From NCBI RefSeq assembly GCF_025143985.1, contig NZ_CP083564.1, positions 1,737,501 to 1,801,500 of the forward strand: 64,000 nucleotides of DNA, given 5' to 3'. Origin of the DNA: Sulfitobacter sp. W027. GTDB taxonomy: Bacteria > Pseudomonadota > Alphaproteobacteria > Rhodobacterales > Rhodobacteraceae. Made by a program: the position numbers and the translations under genes. Below are positions 46,407-55,664 of the stretch, in pieces. Under the pieces are notes generated by a model. That model did not search any database. It was not told the DNA's origin and saw only the letters and a list, made by a program, of their open reading frames with translations. Numbering within the stretch: position 1 is the first letter of the stretch; every line of letters begins with the position of its first letter.

Positions 46407-47702
46407 ATGACCAATAACAATAAAACCGCAACGCTGACGATCGACGACAAGAGCTACGATCTGCCGATCCACAGCCCCACCGACGGGCCTGATGTGCTCG
46501 ACATTCGCAAGCTCTATGCGCAGGCGGGTGTCTTTACCTATGACCCGGGCTTTACCTCAACAGCGGCCTGCGACAGCACCATCACTTTCATCGACGGTGA
46601 CAAAGGCGTTCTGCTGCACCGGGGCTATCCGATCGAGCAACTTGCGTCGAAGTCGCATTACCTCGAAGTATGTTATCTGTTGCTCTACGGTGAGCTGCCC
46701 GGCCCCAAAGCGCTGGAAGAATTCGAGTGCTTGGTGACCAACCACACCATGCTGCACGAACAGATGATGAACTTCTTCCGCGGTTTCCGTCGTGATGCGC
46801 ATCCGATGGCAATCATGGTAGGCGTGGTCGGTGCGATGTCGGCCTTCTATCACGACAGCACCGACATCAATGACGAACACCAGCGCGAGGTCGCTACGAT
46901 CCGCCTGATCGCCAAAATGCCGACCATTGCGGCGATGGCCTATAAATACACCATCGGCCAGCCCTTCATCTATCCGCGCAATGATCTGGACTATGCGTCG
47001 AACTTCCTGCGCATGTGCTTTGCCGTGCCCGCCGAAGATCATGAGGTGAACCCGATCCTTAGCCGCGCCATGGACCGGATCTTTACCCTCCACGCGGATC
47101 ACGAGCAGAACGCCTCGACTTCCACGGTGCGTCTGGCGTCGTCCTCGGGTGCGAACCCGTTTGCCTGTATCGCCGCTGGCATCGCCTGCCTCTGGGGTCC
47201 CGCACACGGCGGTGCGAACCAAGCCTGCCTTGAAATGCTCAAGGAAATCGGCACGCCTGACCGCATTCCTGAGTTCATCGCCCGCGCCAAGGACAAGAAC
47301 GATCCGTTCCGCCTGATGGGCTTTGGCCACCGCGTCTATAAGAACCACGACCCACGCGCGACTGTGATGAAAGAAAGCGCCGACGAAGTGCTGGAGCTTA
47401 TGGGGGTCGAGAACAACCCGATCCTTCAGGTTGCCAAGGAACTCGAAAAACAGGCGCTGGAGGATCCGTATTTCGCGGAGAAGAAGCTCTTCCCGAATGT
47501 CGATTTCTACTCGGGCATCATCCTCGAAGCGATGGGCTTCCCCACCTCGATGTTCACCCCGATCTTCGCGCTTGCGCGGACCGTGGGCTGGATTTCGCAG
47601 TGGAAAGAACAGATCAGCGATCCACAGCTTAAAATTGGCCGTCCGCGTCAGCTGTACCTCGGTGAAGACAAGCGCGACTACGTCGATATCGAGAACCGCT
47701 GA
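46407..47702 (+). CDS. gltA: Citrate synthase
   Basis: This 431-residue type II citrate synthase has [25 protein letters not shown] (active-site His), [15 protein letters not shown], and [14 protein letters not shown]. The C-terminal [13 protein letters not shown] includes the catalytic Asp region neighbourhood. It is the entry step of the TCA cycle. I chose ATG 46407, with GGAAGG upstream; the frame continues 20 codons further upstream. A strong terminator follows 23 bp after the stop. Confidence 0.96.
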   Translation: MTNNNKTATLTIDDKSYDLPIHSPTDGPDVLDIRKLYAQAGVFTYDPGFTSTAACDSTITFIDGDKGVLLHRGYPIEQLASKSHYLEVCYLLLYGELPGPKALEEFECLVTNHTMLHEQMMNFFRGFRRDAHPMAIMVGVVGAMSAFYHDSTDINDEHQREVATIRLIAKMPTIAAMAYKYTIGQPFIYPRNDLDYASNFLRMCFAVPAEDHEVNPILSRAMDRIFTLHADHEQNASTSTVRLASSSGANPFACIAAGIACLWGPAHGGANQACLEMLKEIGTPDRIPEFIARAKDKNDPFRLMGFGHRVYKNHDPRATVMKESADEVLELMGVENNPILQVAKELEKQALEDPYFAEKKLFPNVDFYSGIILEAMGFPTSMFTPIFALARTVGWISQWKEQISDPQLKIGRPRQLYLGEDKRDYVDIENR

Positions 47703-47725
47703 ACCGACTGTTAAAAGACAACGCG

Positions 47726-47757
47726 AACGCCCCGGATTTCCGGGGCGTTTCGCATTT
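47726..47757 (+). terminator. Rho-independent terminator of gltA
   Basis: A perfect 10-bp stem AACGCCCCGG/CCGGGGCGTT with an ATTT loop is followed by a T-rich tail (TTTCGCATTTT). Confidence 0.88.
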
Positions 47758-48170
47758 TGACCGAGCGGTATCCGGGGGCGTTGTTAACCCTAGGGCAACA
47801 ATGGGGTCGCCACCTACACGGCCCGCAGATCCCTACCGAATCGGGCAACCGTGAGCTTTTCAACAGACCGGTTCCAATGCTCCTGAAAATGAGTGAATGT
47901 TTCCAAGCGTTTTGCCAGTTTCGAAACACCCAGCCAAGAAATACGGCCAAATTACGGCACTGTTTCGCGCTGCATGACAATGCCTGCCCCGCGCTTGACG
48001 GGATTCCCCGATCAACGTTAGCGTGTAGGCAAGATGTCTTTTCGGGGTGGGAAAGGCATAGCGCGGCACTGCCTTGGGGGGACGTCCCTTTCGCAGTCCG
48101 GTAAGATTCCGCTCCATTAGTTGAAGACTTTAAGCTGCCTCGCAGCATGGCCGAGACGAAGGAACGCGCA
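47758..48170. other. Non-coding region after gltA
   Basis: There is no supported gene over about 410 bp. It contains a GC-rich palindrome GGGACGTCCC at 48079-48088, which also occurs at 12219-12228. A possible -35 TTGACG is at 47995-48000 but lacks a good -10. Confidence 0.35.
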
Positions 48171-48470
48171 ATGACCGCATCAGATCGGACCAAAGGGCTT
48201 CAGTGGGACTGCGCCACAGGGCTGACTCCTGCAAAGGCCAGAGATATGCCCGGCCCCCAAGGCGCGTTGGTGCCCGACACGTTGCATGACTGCGATCAGA
48301 TCGCCGTGGTCTATGACAAGGGCCAGACCCCGCCAAGGATCACCATTGCGCAGGTTTCACGCTCGGTCCACACGGTCTTGGCCGATGGGGTCGCCGTGGC
48401 AGTGGTGGCGCGGGCCAGCGGCCCGGCGCCTTCGGCAGATGATGTGCTGCTGGTTGAGCGCCTGTGCTAG
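48171..48470 (+). CDS. Hypothetical protein, 99 residues
   Basis: A 99-residue frame starts at ATG 48171 with AAGGAA 6 bases upstream; an ATG at 48147 is also in frame. The product is soluble, without signal peptide or membrane segment, and its second half forms alternating strands (QIAVVYDKG, RITIAQVSRSVHTVLADGVAVAVVARA). No family was recognised. It is convergent with the hydratase gene, with 3 bp between stops. The good ribosome-binding site and location support a real gene, but this is not proven. Confidence 0.55.
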   Translation: MTASDRTKGLQWDCATGLTPAKARDMPGPQGALVPDTLHDCDQIAVVYDKGQTPPRITIAQVSRSVHTVLADGVAVAVVARASGPAPSADDVLLVERLC

Positions 48471-48473
48471 CGC

Positions 48474-49247
48474 TTAGCGGCCCTGAAACTTCGGGCTGCG
48501 TTTTTGCGTGAAGGCCGTGACCCCTTCGGCAAAGTCGTGCGATTTGCCGCAACGCCCCTGTGCCTCGGTCTCAAGCGACAGCTGATCTTCGAGACCATTG
48601 TCCCATGACGCTCGGATCGCCTGTTTCGCTTCCGCATAGGCCGCAGTGGGCCCGGCGGCCAGTTGCGCCGCCTTGGCCCGCCAATGTGCGTCGAACTCCG
48701 CATCCGGCACCGCCTGCCAGATCATGCCCCAGTCATCGGCTTGACGCGCGCTGATCTTATCGGCGAAGAGCGCGGCACCCATTGCTTTGGCCATGCCCAT
48801 CTGACGCGGCAGGGCATAGGTGCCGCCCGCGTCGGGCATCAAACCAATGCGGGTGAAGGCCTGCATGAAATACGCGCTTTCGCAGGCAAAGACGACATCG
48901 GCGGCCAGCGCGATATTCGCCCCCGCCCCGGCTGCCGGCCCATTCACAGCGGCAATCGTCGGCACCGGGCAATTGACGATGGCACGTAAGAGCGGTGCAT
49001 ATTCTTCGCGTAGGGTCTTTTCCAGATCGGCCACGCCACCAGCGCGGTCGGCGAGATCCTGACCCGAGCAGAAGGCCCTTCCAGCACCGGTGAGGACCAC
49101 AACCCGCGCTTCACGCCCGGCTTCTGTCACTGCATGAGTCAGTTCGGCCCGCATCTGAGTGGTAAGCGCGTTCATTTTATCAGCGCGGCTCAGCGTGATC
49201 AGCGCGACGCCGTCGGTCAGCGCATAGGTGATCGTTTCATAGTCCAT
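48474..49247 (-). CDS. Enoyl-CoA hydratase/isomerase family protein (PaaG-like)
   Basis: This 257-residue crotonase-fold protein has the oxyanion-hole segments GRAFCSGQDLADRAG and AVNGPAAGAGANIALAADVV. It also has IGLMPDAGGTYALPR and DDWGMIWQ, which closely resemble PaaG, the ring-epoxide isomerase of phenylacetate catabolism, from memory. The C-terminus EGVTAFTQKRSPKFQGR also fits. No other paa genes are adjacent, so a general beta-oxidation role is an alternative. GAGGAT precedes the ATG. Confidence 0.87.
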   Translation of the reverse strand: MDYETITYALTDGVALITLSRADKMNALTTQMRAELTHAVTEAGREARVVVLTGAGRAFCSGQDLADRAGGVADLEKTLREEYAPLLRAIVNCPVPTIAAVNGPAAGAGANIALAADVVFACESAYFMQAFTRIGLMPDAGGTYALPRQMGMAKAMGAALFADKISARQADDWGMIWQAVPDAEFDAHWRAKAAQLAAGPTAAYAEAKQAIRASWDNGLEDQLSLETEAQGRCGKSHDFAEGVTAFTQKRSPKFQGR

Positions 49248-49314
49248 CTGGGTATCCTCGATTGCTTAACCGCAGCATAGCAAAGCAAGCTGCCACGGCC
49301 AGTGCAACCGGGCG

Positions 49315-49767
49315 TCAGCCGTCGAGAATGTCGCGCAGGCGAGTTTCTTCTTCCGGCGAGAGCGGCACTTCGCCTACCGCTTTGCTGCGCGCACGACCGC
49401 GCAGATAGACCACGCCCAGCCCCCCGGCCAGCAAGAGCATCAGCGGCCCCGCCCCCCAAAGCAGCCAATTGGCCCCGGTGGCGCGGGGGCTCAGCAGGAC
49501 GTATTCACCGTAGCGTGAAACGATGAAATCCACTGCTTCTTCGTTGCTATCTCCGGCCACCAACCGCTCGCGCAGAAGCAACCGCAGGTCACGGGCAAGG
49601 CTCGCGTTGCTCTCATCAATGCTCTCATTGCGGCAGACGAGGCAGCGCAGCCCTTGGCTCAATTCCCGCGCGCGGGCTTCTAGGGCAGGATCATCCAATA
49701 CCTCATCGGGCTGCACCGCCCAGAGGGGACTGGCGAGAAGCGTCAGGATCAGCAGCAGCCGTTTCAT
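49315..49767 (-). CDS. ccmH: Cytochrome c maturation protein CcmH (CycL)
   Basis: This 150-residue protein has a signal peptide, the haem-ligation thioredox motif LRCLVCRNES, and one transmembrane helix near residue 105-122 followed by a short cytosolic tail. It reduces or presents apocytochrome c cysteines in the System I pathway on the periplasmic face. Its ATG overlaps the ccmF stop (ATGA). Confidence 0.93.
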   Translation of the reverse strand: MKRLLLILTLLASPLWAVQPDEVLDDPALEARARELSQGLRCLVCRNESIDESNASLARDLRLLLRERLVAGDSNEEAVDFIVSRYGEYVLLSPRATGANWLLWGAGPLMLLLAGGLGVVYLRGRARSKAVGEVPLSPEEETRLRDILDG

Positions 49768-51728
49768 TCTGCGGGCACTCCTACAGTCTGCTTTCGTGCC
49801 CCAGCCGCGACGCGGAAGCGCCGGTCACTCAGGCTCAGCACCCCGCCGATCGCCATCAAAGCGCAGCCGATCCAAATCCAATTGGTCATCGGCTTGATAT
49901 AGGTCCGCACCGCCCAACCGCCGCCGTCCTGCGCGTCCCCGATCACCACGTAGACATCCCGCGCGAGGTTGTAGTCGATCGCCGCTTCCGTCGTGGGCAT
50001 CTGCGCCACGGGGTAGAACCGCTTCTCGGGGCGCAGCGTGGCGATCTGCGCGCCGTCTTGGGCCAGCGAAAGCTCTGCGATGGTGGTCAGGTAGTTCGGC
50101 CCCCGTTCCTCGCTCACACTATGTAGGGTCAGCGTATAGCTGCCCACGTCAAAAGGTTCATCAATCCGGGCCACGCGGATATCATCCACGGCCCAAGCCA
50201 TCAGCCCGGCAATCCCCGCCATGGTGATGCCCAGCCCGCCATGCGCCGTGGCCTTGCCCCAATCGGCCCGCGGCAGGCGGCGCAAACGGCGCAACTTGCC
50301 CGGACCGCGTCCCAGACGCTGCATGAGGTCCACCACGGTGCCCATCACCAGCCATGCCCCAAGGAACATGCCCACAGGCCCCAGCAGCCCGCGCCCGGAC
50401 TGCATCGCAAAAGCCAGCCCGCCGAGCGCCAGCGCCAGCAGAAAGACATAGCGCAGCGGATAAAGCGCGCGGAGGATCTTGGCCCGTTTCCACGGCATGG
50501 CGCTGCCAATCGGCAGGATCAAACCAAGCGCTACCATGAATGGTGTAAACGCAGCGTTAAAGAACGGCGGCCCGACGCTGAGTTTGCGATCAAGGAACAT
50601 CTCGGCCACCAGCGGCCACATGGTGCCGACAAAGACCACGAAACAGGCCACCGCCAGCAGCAGGTTATTGACCACCAAGGCGGTCTCGCGGCTGAGCAGG
50701 CCAAAGACGCCCTTAGCCTCAAGCGCCGACGCACGCAGGGAATAAAGCACCAGCGCCCCTCCGGTGAAGAAACCCAGAATGGCCAGAATAAACACCCCGC
50801 GCTCGGGGTCGTTGGCAAAGGCATGGACAGAGGTCAGCAGGCCGGAACGCACGATGAAGGTACCGATCAGCGAAAAGCCGAACGCGAGAATGGCGAGCAG
50901 GATGGTCCAGCTTTTCAGGCTCTCACGCTTTTCCACCACGATCGCTGAATGCAACAGCGCCGCTGCCAAGAGCCACGGCATGAAGCTGGCGTTCTCGACC
51001 GGGTCCCAGAACCAGAAACCGCCCCAACCCAGTTCGTAATAGGCCCACCAAGACCCAAGCGCGATGCCGATGGTCAGAAAGACCCAAGCCGCCAGCGTCC
51101 AAGGCCGCACCCAGCGACCCCAAGCCGCATCAACGCGCCCTTCGATCAGCGCTGCCACGGCAAAGCTGAACGCCATGCTGAGGCCAACATAGCCGAGATA
51201 GAGGAATGGTGGATGAAAGGCTAAGCCCGGGTCTTGCAGCAGCGGGTTCAGGTCTTGGCCGTCAAAGGGCGGCGTGCCCATGCGCAGGAACGGGTTGGAG
51301 GTGAAGAGGATAAAAGCCAGAAAGGCCACGCCAATCGCCGCCTGCACCGACAGCACCCGCGCGCGCAACCGCGGCGGCAGATTGCCGCCAAACCACGCAG
51401 CCATCGCCCCGAAGAGCGCCACGATCAGCACCCAAAGCAACATAGAGCCTTCGTGGTTGCCCCATGTACCGCTGATTTTATAGAGCATCGGCTTGGCGGA
51501 ATGGCTGTTGGCCACCACCAATTGCAGGCTGAAATCCGAGGTGATGAAGGCCCACATCAACGCGCCAAAAGACAGTGCAATCAGGATAAACTGCGCCGCC
51601 GCCGCCGGTTCGGCCACCGCCATCCAGCCCGCGCGGCCCCGCCAAGCGCCCCACATCGGCACCACCATCTGTACCAAGGCCACGCCAAAGGCGAGCACCA
51701 GCGCGAAATGTCCAAGCTCTGTAATCAT
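49764..51728 (-). CDS. ccmF: Cytochrome c haem lyase subunit CcmF
   Basis: This 654-residue polytopic membrane protein of the haem-handling superfamily carries the tryptophan-rich WWD-type segment (GWGGFWFWDPVENASFMPW). It also has histidine-bearing loops (WGNHEGSMLLW, HPPFLYLGYVG) and a large C-terminal periplasmic domain. It ligates haem to apocytochromes with CcmH. I chose ATG 51728; a 42-bp upstream extension is open. It is separated from ccmE by the endolysin-holin pair. Confidence 0.94.
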   Translation of the reverse strand: MITELGHFALVLAFGVALVQMVVPMWGAWRGRAGWMAVAEPAAAAQFILIALSFGALMWAFITSDFSLQLVVANSHSAKPMLYKISGTWGNHEGSMLLWVLIVALFGAMAAWFGGNLPPRLRARVLSVQAAIGVAFLAFILFTSNPFLRMGTPPFDGQDLNPLLQDPGLAFHPPFLYLGYVGLSMAFSFAVAALIEGRVDAAWGRWVRPWTLAAWVFLTIGIALGSWWAYYELGWGGFWFWDPVENASFMPWLLAAALLHSAIVVEKRESLKSWTILLAILAFGFSLIGTFIVRSGLLTSVHAFANDPERGVFILAILGFFTGGALVLYSLRASALEAKGVFGLLSRETALVVNNLLLAVACFVVFVGTMWPLVAEMFLDRKLSVGPPFFNAAFTPFMVALGLILPIGSAMPWKRAKILRALYPLRYVFLLALALGGLAFAMQSGRGLLGPVGMFLGAWLVMGTVVDLMQRLGRGPGKLRRLRRLPRADWGKATAHGGLGITMAGIAGLMAWAVDDIRVARIDEPFDVGSYTLTLHSVSEERGPNYLTTIAELSLAQDGAQIATLRPEKRFYPVAQMPTTEAAIDYNLARDVYVVIGDAQDGGGWAVRTYIKPMTNWIWIGCALMAIGGVLSLSDRRFRVAAGARKQTVGVPAE

Positions 51729-51802
51729 GGGTCGGACTATAGGGGGCCTAAGTCCCCTAAGCCATGGCAAATCAAACGTTGGAAACGGTCAATCGGTCGC
51801 AG

Positions 51803-52378
51803 TCAGGCGCGGCTGCGGCGCCATGCGTCTAGGGCCGCATTGTCCGACGGTTCTACCACAGCAAGGGCCAGACGACTGTCGGCACCGGTGTCGGCCACGC
51901 GCGGGCTATCGGCGCGCAACCTGCGCAGCGTCTCGATATTCTCGACCACCTGCGGCACCCGTGCGATGGTGCCCACTATCGCGCGCTGAAACTCCTGCGA
52001 TTTCACCTGTTGCCGGGCGCCGAAATAGAAAGAGACGATCACCCCCAACAGCCACCACAGCGGCTCTGGCACCAATGCGATGCCCTGCATCCGTTCGGCA
52101 AACCAAAGCGGGTTAACCATTGCAGTGACGAACAGTCCCAAGGTGCCCAAGGCCAGCATCGGGCGCGGCAGGCGGTTCAGCCCATCCATGAAACGGTCAA
52201 AGCCGCCCGTGCGCGGATGGGCAAACTCCGCCCCGTATTGCGCCATCGCTTGGCCCTGCACCGCATGGGCGCGCTGCGCCCCGGCCTCGGCATTCTCGCG
52301 GAATACTTCGACCGTGTCGCGGATGACATTGCGCTCACCGCCGAAGACAGTCGTGAAGATGCGTTCGATCAGCCCCAT
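51803..52378 (-). CDS. Holin family protein, GTA-release type (3TM)
   Basis: This 191-residue protein has two clear hydrophobic helices (PMLALGTLGLFVTAMVNPLWFA at about 74-95 and PLWWLLGVIVSFYFGA at about 108-123). An amphipathic N-terminal region precedes them and a charged C-terminal tail follows. The layout and the WWLLGVIVSFYFGAR segment match the holin family linked to gene transfer agent release (PF11351-type). I chose ATG 52378, which overlaps the endolysin stop by 10 bp; the open frame to 52585 is antisense/out of phase. It would permeabilise the inner membrane to let the muramidase reach peptidoglycan. Confidence 0.82.
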   Translation of the reverse strand: MGLIERIFTTVFGGERNVIRDTVEVFRENAEAGAQRAHAVQGQAMAQYGAEFAHPRTGGFDRFMDGLNRLPRPMLALGTLGLFVTAMVNPLWFAERMQGIALVPEPLWWLLGVIVSFYFGARQQVKSQEFQRAIVGTIARVPQVVENIETLRRLRADSPRVADTGADSRLALAVVEPSDNAALDAWRRSRA

Positions 52379-52980
52379 TGTGCCACCCGCTCTGCAAAGG
52401 CCGCATCGGTCATGTGATATTGCGGCGTTATGAATTCCTCGGCCCGGCGGATCCAGCCGCCCTTGCCGCCTGCCCGACTGCGCGCATATTTCCGGCTTGC
52501 GGGGCGGCGGTCGGCCAGACGGAAGTAGTAGTTGCGCCGCGCGATCCCATAAGCGTCGACCAGATGATCGGGCGCGTCGCGCCACGCGGCATGGGCCGCA
52601 CGGATTGTCTGAGGGCCGATGGCACCGTCAACCGCGATGTCTTGGTCCATCTTACGAAGCAGGCTTTGCAGGATCTTCACCGCGTTGCTGCCTGCGTTGA
52701 CATACATGTCAAAGACGCTCGGTTGCAAAGGCGCGGGTAATTCCGCGATACGCGGGGCGTTGAAGTAATGTCTGACGAAGATATCAACCGCCTGCGCACG
52801 GCTGAGGCGGCGCACATCCGCCGCATCGACCGCCCCATCGCCGGTCAGATCCAGCCCTAACCGGCGCATGGTATGGATCGTCACGCCAAAGTTGGTCGCC
52901 CCGCCGGGGTCATCGGGATCATTCACAAAGCCGCCCTCACGGGCGACGATGGCACTGGCGATCTCACGGACGGTCTGCAT
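52369..52980 (-). CDS. N-acetylmuramidase (GH108), GTA-type endolysin
   Basis: This 203-residue lysozyme-like enzyme has a GH108 catalytic domain with REGGFVNDPDDPGGATNFGVT (catalytic Glu16), and a C-terminal peptidoglycan-binding region around DGAIGPQTIRAAH (about 114-126). An EF-hand/dockerin-like loop DLTGDGAVDAAD (44-55) lies inside the domain. No signal peptide is visible, as expected if the neighbouring holin exports it. In Rhodobacter capsulatus a homologous endolysin-holin pair lyses cells to release GTA particles; a GTA role here is inference. It sits 82 bp after ccmE. Confidence 0.85.
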   Translation of the reverse strand: MQTVREIASAIVAREGGFVNDPDDPGGATNFGVTIHTMRRLGLDLTGDGAVDAADVRRLSRAQAVDIFVRHYFNAPRIAELPAPLQPSVFDMYVNAGSNAVKILQSLLRKMDQDIAVDGAIGPQTIRAAHAAWRDAPDHLVDAYGIARRNYYFRLADRRPASRKYARSRAGGKGGWIRRAEEFITPQYHMTDAAFAERVAQWG

Positions 52981-53062
52981 CGCGGGCTCTCCTGTCTTGG
53001 GTGAAAACAGGCTCTGCCAGATTGGTTAACGCAGGCTCATGCCGCCGCGCGTTGCGCGCAAA

Positions 53063-53506
53063 TCAGCCCTCGGGGTCGCGGTAAACACCCTGCGCCTTTA
53101 GCGCATCCGTCACTTCCTTCGGCATGTAGGTCTCGTCATGTTTCGCAAGGATTTCAGAGGCTTCAAAGACCCCGTCGACATAGCGCCCGGTGCCAACCAT
53201 GCCTTGGTTCTCTTCAAACAGATCCGGAAGAACGCCAGTGAAAACAACTGGCACCGTCGCCCCGCCATCGGTCACGGCAAAGCGAATCGCCTCCCCCTGC
53301 CCGCGTTTCAGCGAGCCTTCCTCAACCAGCCCGCCGATGCGAAAAACCTCTGCCGGGCCGGGTGGCTCGGCGATCACTTGGCTCGGCGCGCGGAAATAGT
53401 TGATCCCGTCGCGCAGCGCGTAACCGATCAATGCGGTCGATAGGACCAATGCCACCGCCGCCACGGCAATGATCTGGATCCGGCGCTGTTTCTTGAGGCT
53501 CTTCAT
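53063..53506 (-). CDS. ccmE: Cytochrome c maturation protein CcmE (haem chaperone)
   Basis: This 147-residue protein has an N-terminal membrane anchor (about 9-30) and an OB-fold periplasmic domain ([37 protein letters not shown]). The covalent haem-binding histidine lies in AKHDETYMP. It receives haem from CcmC and hands it to CcmF. The ATG overlaps the argC stop (ATGA), so it is translationally linked to arginine biosynthesis rather than to ccmABCD. Confidence 0.95.
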   Translation of the reverse strand: MKSLKKQRRIQIIAVAAVALVLSTALIGYALRDGINYFRAPSQVIAEPPGPAEVFRIGGLVEEGSLKRGQGEAIRFAVTDGGATVPVVFTGVLPDLFEENQGMVGTGRYVDGVFEASEILAKHDETYMPKEVTDALKAQGVYRDPEG

Positions 53507-54531
53507 GGGAAGAGCGGGGCCATCATCAGCCCCTCCGTTTCCGGCAGGCCCAGCATCAGGTTCGCGTTTTGCAACGCCTGCCCGCTGGAGCCTTTGGTCA
53601 GGTTATCGAGCGCCGCGACCACAGTCGCCCGCCCTGTCTGGCGGTCGCCCACCACGCCGATATGACAGAAGTTCGAGCCACGAATATGCCGGGTGCTGGG
53701 CGCTTCGCCAAAAGGCAGCACTTCGATAAAGGGCTCATCTGCATAGGCTTTTTTAAGCGTCTCATAAATCGCCTGCGCATCCCCTTTGACATAGCAGGTT
53801 GCCAAGATACCACGGTTTGCAGGCACCAGATGCGGGGTGAACTGCACCTGCACGGGCCGCCCGGCGATGGCCGAGAATTCCTGATCGAACTCACCCAAAT
53901 GGCGGTGCGTGCTGCCAAGCGCATAGGCGTGATAGCCCTCGCTCAGCTCTGCATGGAGCAGGTTTTCCTTCAGCGAGCGCCCTGCACCTGACACGGCGCA
54001 TTTCAGATCCAGAATGATGTCATCCAAATCAATCACCCCCGCCGCGATCAGCGGACGCAGGGCAAATTGCCCCGTGGCCGCGTTACAGCCCGTGCCCGCC
54101 ACCAAACGCGCGGCGGCGATCTCTTCACGGTAGAATTCGGTGAGCCCATACACCGCCTCTTTCTGCACATCAACAGCCGCGTGTTTGTTGCCGTACCATT
54201 TGGCGTAGGCCTCGGGGTCGCGCAGGCGGAAATCGGCGGAAAGATCGACGATCTTTAGATCTTTCGGCAATGCCGCGATGACCTCTTGGCTAGTCTTATG
54301 CGGCAGCGCGCAGAAACACAGATCAATCTGGGAAAAGTCGATCTCTTCGATTGTAACCAACGCGGGCAGATCAAGATGCCGCAGATGCGGAAAGACCTCT
54401 GCCATGGTCTGCCCCGCCTTGGAGTTGGCCCCCAAAGCGGTGATCTTCATCGAAGAATGGCCAGCAATCAGCCGGATGAGTTCTGCCCCGGTATAGCCGG
54501 AGGCGCCAAGAATGGCGATGTTCTGGGTCAT
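53503..54531 (-). CDS. argC: N-acetyl-gamma-glutamyl-phosphate reductase
   Basis: This 342-residue enzyme performs the NADPH-dependent third step of arginine synthesis. The N-terminal Rossmann motif [15 protein letters not shown] and the [11 protein letters not shown] segment are standard. The active-site Cys149 lies in [11 protein letters not shown] instead of the textbook [16 protein letters not shown] is also present. The overall length is normal, so the enzyme is probably active. It overlaps ccmE by 4 bp. Confidence 0.93.
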   Translation of the reverse strand: MTQNIAILGASGYTGAELIRLIAGHSSMKITALGANSKAGQTMAEVFPHLRHLDLPALVTIEEIDFSQIDLCFCALPHKTSQEVIAALPKDLKIVDLSADFRLRDPEAYAKWYGNKHAAVDVQKEAVYGLTEFYREEIAAARLVAGTGCNAATGQFALRPLIAAGVIDLDDIILDLKCAVSGAGRSLKENLLHAELSEGYHAYALGSTHRHLGEFDQEFSAIAGRPVQVQFTPHLVPANRGILATCYVKGDAQAIYETLKKAYADEPFIEVLPFGEAPSTRHIRGSNFCHIGVVGDRQTGRATVVAALDNLTKGSSGQALQNANLMLGLPETEGLMMAPLFP

Positions 54532-54569
54532 GGTCTGTCCCCTTGTTCGGAACGAAATATAATTGGAGT

Positions 54570-55379
54570 TCAGGCGGCGGTGAATGTGATCTGTCGTCGC
54601 AGGAACTGCGTCGCACGGTCGCTCACCCGGGCGGGGTCGCCGGTGGTGAGAAACGCCGCCTCGCCACTGCCCATCATATTTGGGTGCCGTTTGAGATAAT
54701 CTGCCAAAGAGTCCGCCACTAATTCCGCTTGGCTAAACACTTTCACCTGCGCCCCCAAAGCCGCCTGAAAGGCCTCTTGCATCAGCGGGTAATGGGTACA
54801 GCCCAAGATCGCCGCGTCGGGGTTGGGCATCTTGCGTTTCAGCGCATCCACATGGCTGCGCACCAACGCTTCGGCGAGGATCATGTCGCCCTCTTCAATA
54901 GCATCGACCACCCCGCCGCAGGCCTGCGCCTCGACATCCACACCGATCGCGCGGAAGGAAAGTTCGCGTTGAAACGCGCGGCTCGCCACGGTTGCGGGGG
55001 TGGCAAAGAGCGCCACATGGTTCACGGCCACTTCGCGCGGCGGGGAATTGTCGCCCCACTGCCGCTCCGTCATCGCCTCAATCAGCGGCACAAAGACGCC
55101 CAGCACACGTTTTTCGCGGGGGATCCACCCCTCTTGCATGCGCCGCAGCGCAGCAGCAGAGGCAGTATTACAGGCGAGGATCACCAGATCGCAGCCTGCA
55201 TCAAACAGCCGCTGCACGGCGGCACAGGTCAGATTATAGATGTCATCGGCATTCCGCACGCCGTAAGGCGCGTGGGCGCTGTCCGCGAGATAGACAAAAT
55301 CCACCTCCGGCAGCCGTTCTTGCACCTTGTTCCAGACGGTCAGCCCGCCCAGCCCCGAATCGAAAATACCAACTGCCAT
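54570..55379 (-). CDS. murI: Glutamate racemase
   Basis: This 269-residue cofactor-independent racemase makes D-glutamate for peptidoglycan. [13 protein letters not shown] is the N-terminal signature. The two catalytic cysteines are in ILACNTASA and ILGCTHYPL. Length and motif order are standard. It precedes argC by 38 bp on the same strand. Confidence 0.95.
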   Translation of the reverse strand: MAVGIFDSGLGGLTVWNKVQERLPEVDFVYLADSAHAPYGVRNADDIYNLTCAAVQRLFDAGCDLVILACNTASAAALRRMQEGWIPREKRVLGVFVPLIEAMTERQWGDNSPPREVAVNHVALFATPATVASRAFQRELSFRAIGVDVEAQACGGVVDAIEEGDMILAEALVRSHVDALKRKMPNPDAAILGCTHYPLMQEAFQAALGAQVKVFSQAELVADSLADYLKRHPNMMGSGEAAFLTTGDPARVSDRATQFLRRQITFTAA

Positions 55380-55582
55380 GGTCTGTCGTCACCTACCTCT
55401 TGTCGGGGCACGCCCGGTTGTCTGGCCAAGTCATAAGAGGCTTTGACGCGGAAATCTATGGCCGGATCGTTCCTGACGCAAGCGGGGCAGCGCCGGACCG
55501 GGGGCTGGCGTAGGTGCCGTTGCCGTTTGGCAGCTTCCCGAAGCCGCGTAGGCGCTCGTTTCTTAACCGGCACTCAGATTGC

Positions 55583-55614
55583 AAAAGCGCCAGACCATGG
55601 GACGGTCTGGCGCT
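55583..55614 (-). terminator. Rho-independent terminator of the indolepyruvate oxidoreductase gene
   Basis: On the minus strand a perfect 11-bp stem (AGCGCCAGACC/GGTCTGGCGCT arms) with a 7-base loop runs into four U residues. It is 51 bp past the iorAB-type stop. The rest of the 285-bp gap before murI contains nothing I could assign. Confidence 0.85.
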
Positions 55615-55664
55615 GCCCGGCGGCCTGACGCCTTGATTCCGGGCGGTTTCGCAGGTCGCCGAGG

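Noticed and set aside
47711..48193. Minus-strand 160-codon ORF after gltA
   Set aside because: It reads through the gltA terminator and the ribosome-binding site of the small gene at 48171, and its residue composition looks random.
51803..52980. Prophage remnant
   Set aside because: Only the lysis pair is present and it matches the GTA-type holin and endolysin; no capsid, tail, integrase or repressor gene is nearby.
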